This document shows, one piece after another, positions 53,438 through 61,961 of a stretch of DNA of 64,000 nucleotides. The position numbers and the translations under genes were made by a program. Position 1 is the stretch's first letter, and each line of letters opens with the position of its first letter. A model generated the notes under the pieces. It saw nothing but the letters and a program-made list of their open reading frames with translations, had not been told where the DNA came from and searched no databases. Origin of the DNA: an uncultured Butyrivibrio sp. (GTDB lineage: Bacteria; Bacillota; Clostridia; Lachnospirales; Lachnospiraceae). Location: NCBI GenBank assembly GCA_945928575.1, contig CAMENP010000006.1, positions 1-64,000 of the forward strand. The letters run 5' to 3'.

Positions 53438-56245
53438 TTAATCCAAATCTTTAATTGAACGATATACGAAATACAAATATGCCGTATCCGTAAGTGTATA
53501 CAGTTTCTTTCTTCCCTGTACCTCATTCTTTACTGTAAATGTAAAGTTTAATGTCTGATTCATAAATGCCTCATATAATTCCGGCTGGTCAGCCTTATTG
53601 ATCGTAAATGAATCATTAAAGTCGGCATGTCCGTATATATCGGCTTTTTCGTAATTTTTGACCACTACGCTCTTATCCGTATATTTGCCCCCGTCAAGTA
53701 CCTTGTAATTTGCGGTAAGGCTTGCACTTACCATTTTGGCTTTTTCATCATATGCTTTGTACCGGATAACAATATTATCATAATTAACACCCGATTCATA
53801 CATATATATAACAAAAGCATTTTCATTGGCCGCCATCTGGGCCGGAACATTCTCCGTATTCGTTCCGACAGTAAAATCAGCATCGGTAAACATCGCATCC
53901 GGCTTCACTATGAAATCGGTTTCATCTATACCAAGGAAATAATTATTGATGGTAATCGTTGTATAATTATCCCCATCAAAACGCCTTTCCACACCCGGAA
54001 GTCTGGCGCCCGAATCGGACCAGTTCTTATCCGTGGATGGTTTCAACAAATCAACGCCGTCACGGTTGAGCAATCCGACGACACCGTTATAAGGTATATA
54101 TCTTCCGTCATTGCACCAGCTGGTTATGAACAGATAGTAATCGCGCGGATTATTAAGAATCCACATGCTGCCGTCTTTATTTAGTTTACTGTCAAAATTG
54201 CTCTTCTGTTCGGCAGTTATGCCTGAATAGAATCTTGATGCCGCGCCGCTGGTCTTCGTAGCGCTGTTTACTTCAAAGAGGAACCATTTTATATCCTCCT
54301 GCGCCGAGAACTGCAGCGTCCAGTTCACATTACCGTTATAAGCAGCTGTCGTAACACCGTTGTCATAAGTATATGGTGTTCCGTCTGCCTTTGTTTCCGA
54401 GAAATATTTCTTGTAGAAATAATCCGGATCCCTGTAATATGTTTTAATATCCTTATCAAGTGTTGTTGTTCCTGCCTGGTCGGTAGTCTTGCAAAGCAGA
54501 TAATACAGCTTAGCCATATTATTGCTTGCTGTCACGCTTCCGCTTCCCGCAAACTGTGATATCTGATACATACATGAAACTCTCTGAATCTCCGTATGTT
54601 CGGTTCCGTCATCATCATAATATACATGTTTGTAATTTGTATTATGTTCGCCGAATATATATTCCATCAGCAATTTGACGGAATTCCAGCTAAGTTCATT
54701 GCATACATACTTATCTCCGACTTTACTGTAAGAATCATAATACACTTTCTTGGAAATAAGCTCAGAAAAAGTATATTCCTTATATTCATCACCGGATTTA
54801 TAGTAAACATTGGTTCTGAATAATTCATCCGCCATAGATGCATCGCCGGATTTCATAAATTCGACGGCTTTTTCTGCGTCAGCCACCGGCTGGTTGAAAA
54901 ATGCATTTCTGAATATATGTCCCTTAAGATCCGTTGCGTATCCTGCGACATAAATTATATCTACCGGGTCTGCTTCATTATATATATCTTCATATGTAAG
55001 CTGTCCTGCAACAACAGTTTTAACCTCAACATTACCTGCCGCAAAATACTTATAAATATTGGTATTCTCATATCCTTCAAGCAGTCTGTCAAGATAATAG
55101 TTCTGAATTTCCGCCTTATAATCATATGCCGGCTTGTTTAATTTGATATCTACAGTAAATTGCTCCGTAGTATTATCCGTGTACCAGCTGTCACCGGTTT
55201 TCTTGGTTCCGATTGAGAACGTGTAACGTACCGATATATTACCGTCAGCATACAATGTAGCCTTGGTTCTGTTAATATATGGACCATACCAGCCATAATC
55301 GATACCAAGCTTGTAATTATCCGCACTCAGTCCCAGTTCATCATAAGAAGCCTGTGCTGCTTTTTGGATTATTGCCTTAATCTCATCATCCGTCGAATCT
55401 TCGGTAACATTCATCTTAAGGCCTTTTATTATACCGTTGCGCACATGATCCTGAATTGCTTTGACATCATAATTTGCAACTATTGCTCCGTTAACAGATA
55501 TATTGCCGCTTATATCACCGAGTGATATAACAATATCTCCAGTCACGGTTCCGTTGGTATTTCCGTTTGAGGAAGTCTTGGAAAAAGGAACTTCACTGCT
55601 CCATACAGCCTTGACAGAAGAATCATTTATCTCTTTATTAAGAGCTTTAAGCAATGAATCGGCTGTTGTCGAATTGGTGTATTTATAAGCTGCAAGAAAT
55701 ACATCAGCTGTTGTAACTGCTTTTTCGTACCTCTGTGCATCCGATATTCCCGTTGTTCTGGATGCCGTAATTGTAATAGGCTGACCATCATCGGCTATAT
55801 TGTTTGCATTGCCGTTCTGGCTGTTCAGAAATCTTATATTATCGTATTTGCCTGACACATCATACTGAGCATAAAATTTGTTAAAAATCTCATCACCGTA
55901 TGCTTCAATGGTACTCTTTTGTTCTTCATCCGGGATAAGTATATCAAATACCGATGCCAGTTCATACGGAACTATCTCGAGCACGGTAAGTTTCTGCTTG
56001 TTTTTCATAATGCTGGTGAGAACATTTGCCTTATCTTCCGCCTGGAGTGTTCTCTCGCCATTTACCCAGTCGATATTTCCGTCGTTATATTCGGCTATCA
56101 TAGCTTTATCATAATATGATGTTCCGATTTCACTGCCGTCACCGGCTTTGGTTCTCGCACTCCTGCCGATAAACACGGCCGAACCTGCAATTGTCATCGC
56201 AGCAAGTGTTACCGCCACAATTCTTTTATACAGTTTCTTTTTCAT
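53438..56245 (-). CDS. Large secreted protein of the DUF5057 type (tentative), pilus-linked
   Basis: A 935-residue protein with an N-terminal signal peptide (basic start, hydrophobic core about 8-25, then ARTKA). No C-terminal anchor or sortase motif is seen, so it is secreted or loosely attached. The segment KLTVLEIVPYELASV after the signal and PVDIIYVAGYATD in the middle recall DUF5057, a family from Clostridia of unknown function; this family call is from memory and uncertain. The C-terminal third is beta-rich. It is the last gene of the pilin cluster, 24 bases after a prepilin gene, with an AAAGGAGAG site. A pilus-associated surface role is inferred from context only. Confidence 0.6.
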   Translation of the reverse strand: MKKKLYKRIVAVTLAAMTIAGSAVFIGRSARTKAGDGSEIGTSYYDKAMIAEYNDGNIDWVNGERTLQAEDKANVLTSIMKNKQKLTVLEIVPYELASVFDILIPDEEQKSTIEAYGDEIFNKFYAQYDVSGKYDNIRFLNSQNGNANNIADDGQPITITASRTTGISDAQRYEKAVTTADVFLAAYKYTNSTTADSLLKALNKEINDSSVKAVWSSEVPFSKTSSNGNTNGTVTGDIVISLGDISGNISVNGAIVANYDVKAIQDHVRNGIIKGLKMNVTEDSTDDEIKAIIQKAAQASYDELGLSADNYKLGIDYGWYGPYINRTKATLYADGNISVRYTFSIGTKKTGDSWYTDNTTEQFTVDIKLNKPAYDYKAEIQNYYLDRLLEGYENTNIYKYFAAGNVEVKTVVAGQLTYEDIYNEADPVDIIYVAGYATDLKGHIFRNAFFNQPVADAEKAVEFMKSGDASMADELFRTNVYYKSGDEYKEYTFSELISKKVYYDSYSKVGDKYVCNELSWNSVKLLMEYIFGEHNTNYKHVYYDDDGTEHTEIQRVSCMYQISQFAGSGSVTASNNMAKLYYLLCKTTDQAGTTTLDKDIKTYYRDPDYFYKKYFSETKADGTPYTYDNGVTTAAYNGNVNWTLQFSAQEDIKWFLFEVNSATKTSGAASRFYSGITAEQKSNFDSKLNKDGSMWILNNPRDYYLFITSWCNDGRYIPYNGVVGLLNRDGVDLLKPSTDKNWSDSGARLPGVERRFDGDNYTTITINNYFLGIDETDFIVKPDAMFTDADFTVGTNTENVPAQMAANENAFVIYMYESGVNYDNIVIRYKAYDEKAKMVSASLTANYKVLDGGKYTDKSVVVKNYEKADIYGHADFNDSFTINKADQPELYEAFMNQTLNFTFTVKNEVQGRKKLYTLTDTAYLYFVYRSIKDLD

Positions 56246-56269
56246 AAATGCTCTCCTTTCAATACGAAA

Positions 56270-56914
56270 TTATTTTGAGCTTACATTGAGTTCCTTGCCC
56301 ATATAGCTAAATGTCGTTATTTTGTTGCGAAGTGTAATAGTCTTTGAATCCTGTTTTGATTCATTGTTATTTGACACTTTTATAGACACATTTAATACGA
56401 TCGGCTGTTCATATATTTTGTCGCCAAGGGCATCATATGCAACATTGCCGTCATCATCAAGCTTCAGACAACTGTCATCTATTTTAAATGAAAAATCACT
56501 TACAAACCTGGACATGCAATATCCGTCATACGCATCATCCATACTTAATGGCGCATCCGTATCCATAACATAAACCATACCGTTTACGTCATCATGCGGT
56601 TTTACCCAGATTATACATTTAGGTTTGACTTTAGAAGTTCCGGAAAAGTCTCCTGTCTTTATCACAAGCATACCGGCCTGTTCGCTCACATATAATTCCG
56701 TTGCTTCCATAAGAGCATCCGCCACTTTATTGGATGTTTCCTGGAGTTCGTTCTGTAAATCGATCGAATTACTTTGTTTTCTGTAGAATCGCGAACCGGA
56801 TGTTACCAGTGACATTATCAGTGTTGCTACAATGCTGGCTATTGCAAGAGCAACCATCACTTCAACAAGCGAAAGTCCTTTATTATTCAATTTACGTAAT
56901 CGGATTTCTTTCAA
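56270..56914 (-). CDS. Minor prepilin, GspJ/PilW-like
   Basis: A 214-residue type IV prepilin-like protein. The leader ends in a glycine and is followed by LSLVEVMVALAIASIVATLI, so the prepilin peptidase site and Glu5 are intact. The hydrophobic helix (about 14-38) is followed by an amphipathic segment (QNELQETSNKVADALMEA) and a beta-rich globular domain, as in GspJ/PilW/ComGF-type minor pilins. The start is TTG with AAGGGA 6 bases upstream. It lies in a run of four prepilin genes and before the DUF5057-type gene. Confidence 0.85.
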   Translation of the reverse strand: MKEIRLRKLNNKGLSLVEVMVALAIASIVATLIMSLVTSGSRFYRKQSNSIDLQNELQETSNKVADALMEATELYVSEQAGMLVIKTGDFSGTSKVKPKCIIWVKPHDDVNGMVYVMDTDAPLSMDDAYDGYCMSRFVSDFSFKIDDSCLKLDDDGNVAYDALGDKIYEQPIVLNVSIKVSNNNESKQDSKTITLRNKITTFSYMGKELNVSSK

Positions 56915-56931
56915 CTGCGGTCCCTTCTTTT

Positions 56932-57471
56932 CTAATTTCCTGCAACCGTATGTTTACCGGTTGAATAATATAATTTAATCGTTGATGATTTCTTGTCTTT
57001 ATAACGGCACATTATGTAACATGCCTTTCCTGCATCAGTCTTTATACCTGCCGGCGATACATCTTCTATATCTCCTGACAGATTCCTGAATGTCACGGTT
57101 ACACTTGTATAATCAGTTCCGACTTTCGTTCCCGAAAGCTTTCCGTCTGTCTCACTTACATATACATTGACACGGGATGGCAGTTCGCTACTGTCAATCA
57201 CCTCATCATCATGTATAATTTCGACAAGACCGTCACTAATCTTAACACTCCATTTGCCGGTTTTGGTCATTGCGCGTTCCCGGCAGTTAGAAATGGCATC
57301 ATCAATATACCCTGCCGTCTTCTTAACATTTGACTTGCTCACTACAACATAACTTAAGCTTGCGACGCCTACCATAACACCCATTATGGCTACTACAACC
57401 AGCAATTCAACAAGTGAAAAACCTCTGTTGCCGATTTTTTTATTCAGTTTCTTCCTCTGTCTCTGCAACAT
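56932..57471 (-). CDS. Minor prepilin, GspH/FimT-like
   Basis: A 179-residue prepilin. The basic leader MLQRQRKKLNKKIGNRG is followed by FSLVELLVVVAIMGVMVGVA, a textbook type IV cleavage site with Glu5. The helix is followed by ISNCRERAMTKTGKWSVKI, typical of GspH/FimT-like minor pilins, then a beta domain. The start at 57471 is preceded by GGAGAAAG and overlaps the giant prepilin gene by 32 bases, suggesting translational coupling. Confidence 0.87.
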   Translation of the reverse strand: MLQRQRKKLNKKIGNRGFSLVELLVVVAIMGVMVGVASLSYVVVSKSNVKKTAGYIDDAISNCRERAMTKTGKWSVKISDGLVEIIHDDEVIDSSELPSRVNVYVSETDGKLSGTKVGTDYTSVTVTFRNLSGDIEDVSPAGIKTDAGKACYIMCRYKDKKSSTIKLYYSTGKHTVAGN

Positions 57472-59722
57472 AATTCTTTCTCCAGTTATCATAACTCAAC
57501 AAATCTTCACTCTTTATATCATCGCCGCCAAGCGCATCTCCGTCAATTCCCTGATATGCGAAGAAAAACTGCTTCAGAAGCGGTATCGCCTTGATTGTGC
57601 TCTCCGTTATTTCACGGTCGGCTGTAATTGTAACATCACCAGATATTGTAATGTTACCATCAGTGATGATAAGACCCGTAAAATCACGGTCGACAACAAT
57701 ATCCCTGTCGTTGGCCAGAATAACACCCTGTGTTACTCCGATTGAAGAAATTTTCAGCGCACTGGCACCGCTTGGCACTATTACACCATAACTGCCGCTT
57801 CCGGCCTCTGCTTCTGACTTATAGAACTCCAGATCCTTATATTCATCAGAAGAGAACATTTCATCCCATTTTGATGTATCGATCACATAATCATATATGC
57901 TTCTGCTGCTGTCAATGACATGTTCCTCGGCTGCACCATTTTCGTATTTACCGTCAACCTTGGTTGTCTTAAGCTCATTTATGCTTACAAGCGCACCATC
58001 TGATACATCAAATGCCCATTTGGAATCATTATCATCCACATTGTCACTGCCTATATCATATAAAAACATCTTTAACAGTTTATATCTGTTATATTTGTCA
58101 TCACAATTCTTTCTGAGTTCATCTGCTCCGAAAGCTCCGCCCGATGCACTTATCGATGAACCGTTCACGCTGTAAAGATTACCGTTGGTCTTGATTGCAG
58201 CGCCGCCCGGAATTGAAGTCGTACCGAGCTTCTCAAGGCACCTTGAAACTATTGTATTCAATTCAGCCCATCCGTCTCTGTCGCTGTACGACGAGTCTAG
58301 GATTCTTCTTACATACTGCACTCTGGATGCATTATCTTTGAAATTAAGATAAAAATATCTCGCTGTTCCGCCGTCATCTTTACGTACAACAGGGTTGGAT
58401 TTGTTTAACAAATCTGCCGCAAAAAATGTACTGTCATCGCCGACAAGAGCATCTGTATCAACTGCGCCATCCTTATCGGCAGTCGGAATACAAGGATTAG
58501 TAATCTGCATATACCTCGTAGGAACAAGATATATCTCCTGCAGCTCTTTAAGTCCAAGACTGTCAGCCGTCATATATCCGTCGGAAACGTTAATATAAGC
58601 CCTGCCCGCCATAACCATTCTGGCAAGAGCTGATATATCAACCGTATTCTTATCTCCATTTATTACAATGGCACTGCTGTGTGCCGATGAATCACCGGCA
58701 TTCTGCGACCATCCGAATCCGTATAAAGCGCCTGCGAGCATAACATTGGCATTATTGCCGGCAAGGTTCAGATCGTCCGCAAGATAGATTGTACTTCCGG
58801 CATCACTGCTTACATCAGCATCCGTCTTGACATTAAAGTTAACACCCCATATTTTGGATGATGTAAGATTAAGTGTTCCGTTAACCGTGGCATTCGCCGC
58901 ACTGACAAGAACCGCATCATCAAGTGAAAGAATGCTCTGGTTATTTACAGTCAATCCTTTCATTGACGGAGTAACACTCTCATCTCCGGCAAAAATTCCT
59001 CCGGTTACAGATGCATCTATTTTATTGGTGGATGTTCCGGCCGCAACGCCGTCCATACCTATAAGACAATAATCAAGATAAGTATTCAGATGATTTCTGT
59101 TATCCACAAAATTGAATGTAACATCCGGATATCCCATTACCATATCCACTGCAATATTGGAATAATATTCATCTTTCGTTGATACATATACAACAACCAC
59201 ATCATTTATGGTTATCTTGTCGCCCTCAACGTCAACATTTCCCACAGAATCAACATAAGCGTATTTATCCGGACTTGAATCTATAGTCCTGGTTATGAAT
59301 GATTCCATATATCTTATTAAATCCGCTTTGGATGACGAAGCATCTGAAGTATCTATTCCGCCATTGACCGTATCCAGTTTTTTCTTAAGGTTGGTAAGAT
59401 ACAGAATACGCATATTGCTGTTGGCAGTTGCATTATCAACAGCCCTGTTATTATTGACAAGCTCCGTAACCGATGAAAGATATGCCGTCTCAAGCTGGTT
59501 ATAACATTCCGTACTTATTCCTGAATAAATCTCATCAAGTGCAGTCTGCGCACTGTAAAAAGTTTTCTTGGACTGATAGTTCATCACACGCATACTGTAG
59601 TTAGTCATTGTGGATGATACGATCACTGTACCAAGTATTGCTACAAAAGATACTGCAATTATGGCAACGACCAAAGACGAACCTTTGTTATTTCTGCCAA
59701 GTTTCTTTAAGAGTTTAATCAT
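57440..59722 (-). CDS. Giant PilX/GspK-like minor prepilin lacking Glu5
   Basis: A 760-residue protein. A short basic leader (MIKLLKKLGRNNKG) is followed by SSLVVAIIAVSFVAILGTVI: the cleavage glycine and hydrophobic helix are present, but position 5 is Val instead of Glu. Absence of Glu5 is characteristic of GspK-type tip pilins. After the helix (to about 55, QSKKTFYSAQTALDEIYSGI) comes an unusually large ectodomain with a beta-helix-like stretch (about 225-400, TVNGTLNLTSSK and similar). It is far longer than normal PilX (about 200) or GspK (about 320). Neighbours are Glu5-bearing minor prepilins on both sides. Confidence 0.83.
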   Translation of the reverse strand: MIKLLKKLGRNNKGSSLVVAIIAVSFVAILGTVIVSSTMTNYSMRVMNYQSKKTFYSAQTALDEIYSGISTECYNQLETAYLSSVTELVNNNRAVDNATANSNMRILYLTNLKKKLDTVNGGIDTSDASSSKADLIRYMESFITRTIDSSPDKYAYVDSVGNVDVEGDKITINDVVVVYVSTKDEYYSNIAVDMVMGYPDVTFNFVDNRNHLNTYLDYCLIGMDGVAAGTSTNKIDASVTGGIFAGDESVTPSMKGLTVNNQSILSLDDAVLVSAANATVNGTLNLTSSKIWGVNFNVKTDADVSSDAGSTIYLADDLNLAGNNANVMLAGALYGFGWSQNAGDSSAHSSAIVINGDKNTVDISALARMVMAGRAYINVSDGYMTADSLGLKELQEIYLVPTRYMQITNPCIPTADKDGAVDTDALVGDDSTFFAADLLNKSNPVVRKDDGGTARYFYLNFKDNASRVQYVRRILDSSYSDRDGWAELNTIVSRCLEKLGTTSIPGGAAIKTNGNLYSVNGSSISASGGAFGADELRKNCDDKYNRYKLLKMFLYDIGSDNVDDNDSKWAFDVSDGALVSINELKTTKVDGKYENGAAEEHVIDSSRSIYDYVIDTSKWDEMFSSDEYKDLEFYKSEAEAGSGSYGVIVPSGASALKISSIGVTQGVILANDRDIVVDRDFTGLIITDGNITISGDVTITADREITESTIKAIPLLKQFFFAYQGIDGDALGGDDIKSEDLLSYDNWRKNYVAETEEETE

Positions 59723-60797
59723 AAAGCACTTCCTCTCTCACTGTTGACACCGTTGCGATTGTCTCGCCATCGGCAGAACCATATTTTACCGATATGGATA
59801 CATCATAAAGTTTCAGTTTCTGTCCGCTTCCCGCTGTTACGGATGAACCTGTCGTATCTGTAACGTTAGATTCAACCGAAAGTGCTGACTCAGGGTTATT
59901 TATCTTAAAATTACTGATATCAGAAGTTACAAGTCCTCCGACTGCCGGCCCGTCCACTGTAATCGAGGACGGATTAAGCCACACATCACCATCTGTCCCG
60001 GAAACAGTCTGTTGTATTATATACACATTGGTCTTACGCTTATCAAGCGCTGACTGATTGTAATGCAATTTGATTTTATCCGACATGGATATTTTGTCGT
60101 ATGGTTCATAAGCCACAAAGAGGCTCGGAAATTCACTCTTGTCCTCTTCTATCGTTCCTGTTGCCAGAACCATTTCATCCGTAATGTATTTCTCGGCTCC
60201 GTATGTATATGTTACCGTAACATAATAATTATATGAATCGCCATCAATATCAACATACAGATCGCACGTTTTCTTTATTCCGGAGCCGTCAGCAGCTTCA
60301 TATCCTTTAAGTCTTGTCTGGGCTTCCTTATCATATTTGTATATCTGGAACATACATGATATTGAATTGTTTCCGTAAAAATCTTTAAGTGCAGGTACAT
60401 TATAAGAATCCTTGCGTCCGGTCATAGTAACGTCAATATAGAATTTCTCACCGCCTGCGCCTTCAAAATATCCGGATGATGCAGATTTTCTCCAATCGCG
60501 TACATTATTATATGTGATAACATTATTCCCATCCGGATCCTTACTTTCCGAATAATTATCATCATCTACAAGTTTCTTAAGTGCCGATAACGGATTTGCG
60601 GAAAAATACTCTGCAACGCTCTGTGCAGCATCCGTTGCATTCTGGATTCTCTTGGCTTTCTTATTGACATTTGCCGATACAACAAATGACTTTATAAGAG
60701 GGGTGCACAAAAGTGCAACGATTAAAATCGTCACAAGCACTTCTACAAGTGAGAAACCTTTATTATGCTGTTTTCTGTTTCTGCATATCCTTTTCAT
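59715..60797 (-). CDS. Minor prepilin, GspI/PilV-like, enlarged
   Basis: A 360-residue prepilin: basic leader ending NKG, then FSLVEVLVTILIVALLCTPL with Glu5 intact. AQSVAEYFSANP follows the helix as in GspI/PilV-type proteins, then a large beta-rich domain (about 100-360), longer than usual for the family. The start at 60797 is chosen because GGAGAG lies about 10 bases upstream; the ATG at 60815 has no ribosome site. Its end overlaps the giant prepilin gene by 8 bases. It follows the PilO-like gene. Confidence 0.85.
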   Translation of the reverse strand: MKRICRNRKQHNKGFSLVEVLVTILIVALLCTPLIKSFVVSANVNKKAKRIQNATDAAQSVAEYFSANPLSALKKLVDDDNYSESKDPDGNNVITYNNVRDWRKSASSGYFEGAGGEKFYIDVTMTGRKDSYNVPALKDFYGNNSISCMFQIYKYDKEAQTRLKGYEAADGSGIKKTCDLYVDIDGDSYNYYVTVTYTYGAEKYITDEMVLATGTIEEDKSEFPSLFVAYEPYDKISMSDKIKLHYNQSALDKRKTNVYIIQQTVSGTDGDVWLNPSSITVDGPAVGGLVTSDISNFKINNPESALSVESNVTDTTGSSVTAGSGQKLKLYDVSISVKYGSADGETIATVSTVREEVLYD

Positions 60798-60818
60798 ATA
60801 CGGCACTCTCTCCATTAC

Positions 60819-61961
60819 TTAATTATACACAACTACATCTCCGGTATAATCCTTAAGTACGAATCGTGGATTTCCACCATCCTCATTAGCTATCTTAATC
60901 TTTAACGTCATATCGGTATCATTAACTATAGTTGCGTTGACACCGCTCTTATCATCATTACTTGAACGCTTAGAGCTTATGACAAGCATTGAAAGCTCAT
61001 CACCCGGAAGCATAAGCTGTCCGTCATCGTATGCTGTTGCAGGGTACTTCTTATCACCGACTGAATACTGTACATAATATTCACCATTTTCACCGAAGAA
61101 TCTTACATAAGCATCCTGCATTTCGTTACCGTCTGCCGATACTGTTGCACTTCCGGTCGAATCATTCTTAGGCCCGAATACAACCGAATCCATATCAGAA
61201 TCGTCTGCCTGCAGGCTGAAATAGTAATCATAATCCACAATAATATTATCACCGTTCTCAGTAGAGAGGTTATCTCCGCCGGAGAAAATTCCGGAGTGGA
61301 ATATATTATCGGTTCCGTTAAGAACATTCGTAATATTGACATTATTGAATTTTCTGTCCCCGCCGGTTATCGCATACTGAGTAAGCACAAGCGATCCCGA
61401 TACACTGTCGGTCTCGGCGGTATATGACATAGAAATACTGTCAATCGTGAATTTGTATTTATAGCCATTGATATAATTAATCATATCCTTAAACTGATCA
61501 TATGTAGCCTGATACGTGAGTGTAAGAGTTGTCTTATTGCCTACATAGTCAGAATGGTATACTTTACTTCCCTCTTCTGCATAAGGGTTGGATGTGGTAA
61601 CTTCACCGAATGTATATATATCTTCTGTCTGCGCAAGTCCGGCCTGACTTATCCATGCGCCGGTCCTGTCTTCGATTTCCTTAAGAAGCATTATTGAATA
61701 CTCCTGTGTATTACCGCTGTCATATTTATTAAGTATCTCATCATATTTTTCATTATACGATGCTGTATCTTTACTGTATTTCTTGGCATTGGCAAGCATA
61801 AGCTTAAGTGCATTATGCTCTTTATTGAGAGTACTTATTGTCTCTGTAGTCTCCTGAGTCTTGTTTATGAGAATCCTGCAGCCAAAATAATAAGCGCAGA
61901 ATATGATTATTGCAGCTCCGACGACGCATAAAATTTTCTTATCCCTGTCTGTTATCTTCAT
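60819..61961 (-). CDS. PilO-like assembly protein with an extra C-terminal domain
   Basis: A 380-residue membrane protein with one N-terminal helix (about 10-30), a coiled coil (about 33-60) and a PilO-like ferredoxin-fold segment (about 60-200; TLTYQATYDQFKDMINYING). Its stop-start junction with the pilMN gene is TAATG. Typical PilO is about 200 residues; here a further 175 beta-rich residues follow (about 205-380), with no recognised family. PilO pairs with PilN to align the pilus machine, so this protein most likely contacts the PilN part of the fused neighbour. Confidence 0.78.
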   Translation of the reverse strand: MKITDRDKKILCVVGAAIIIFCAYYFGCRILINKTQETTETISTLNKEHNALKLMLANAKKYSKDTASYNEKYDEILNKYDSGNTQEYSIMLLKEIEDRTGAWISQAGLAQTEDIYTFGEVTTSNPYAEEGSKVYHSDYVGNKTTLTLTYQATYDQFKDMINYINGYKYKFTIDSISMSYTAETDSVSGSLVLTQYAITGGDRKFNNVNITNVLNGTDNIFHSGIFSGGDNLSTENGDNIIVDYDYYFSLQADDSDMDSVVFGPKNDSTGSATVSADGNEMQDAYVRFFGENGEYYVQYSVGDKKYPATAYDDGQLMLPGDELSMLVISSKRSSNDDKSGVNATIVNDTDMTLKIKIANEDGGNPRFVLKDYTGDVVVYN

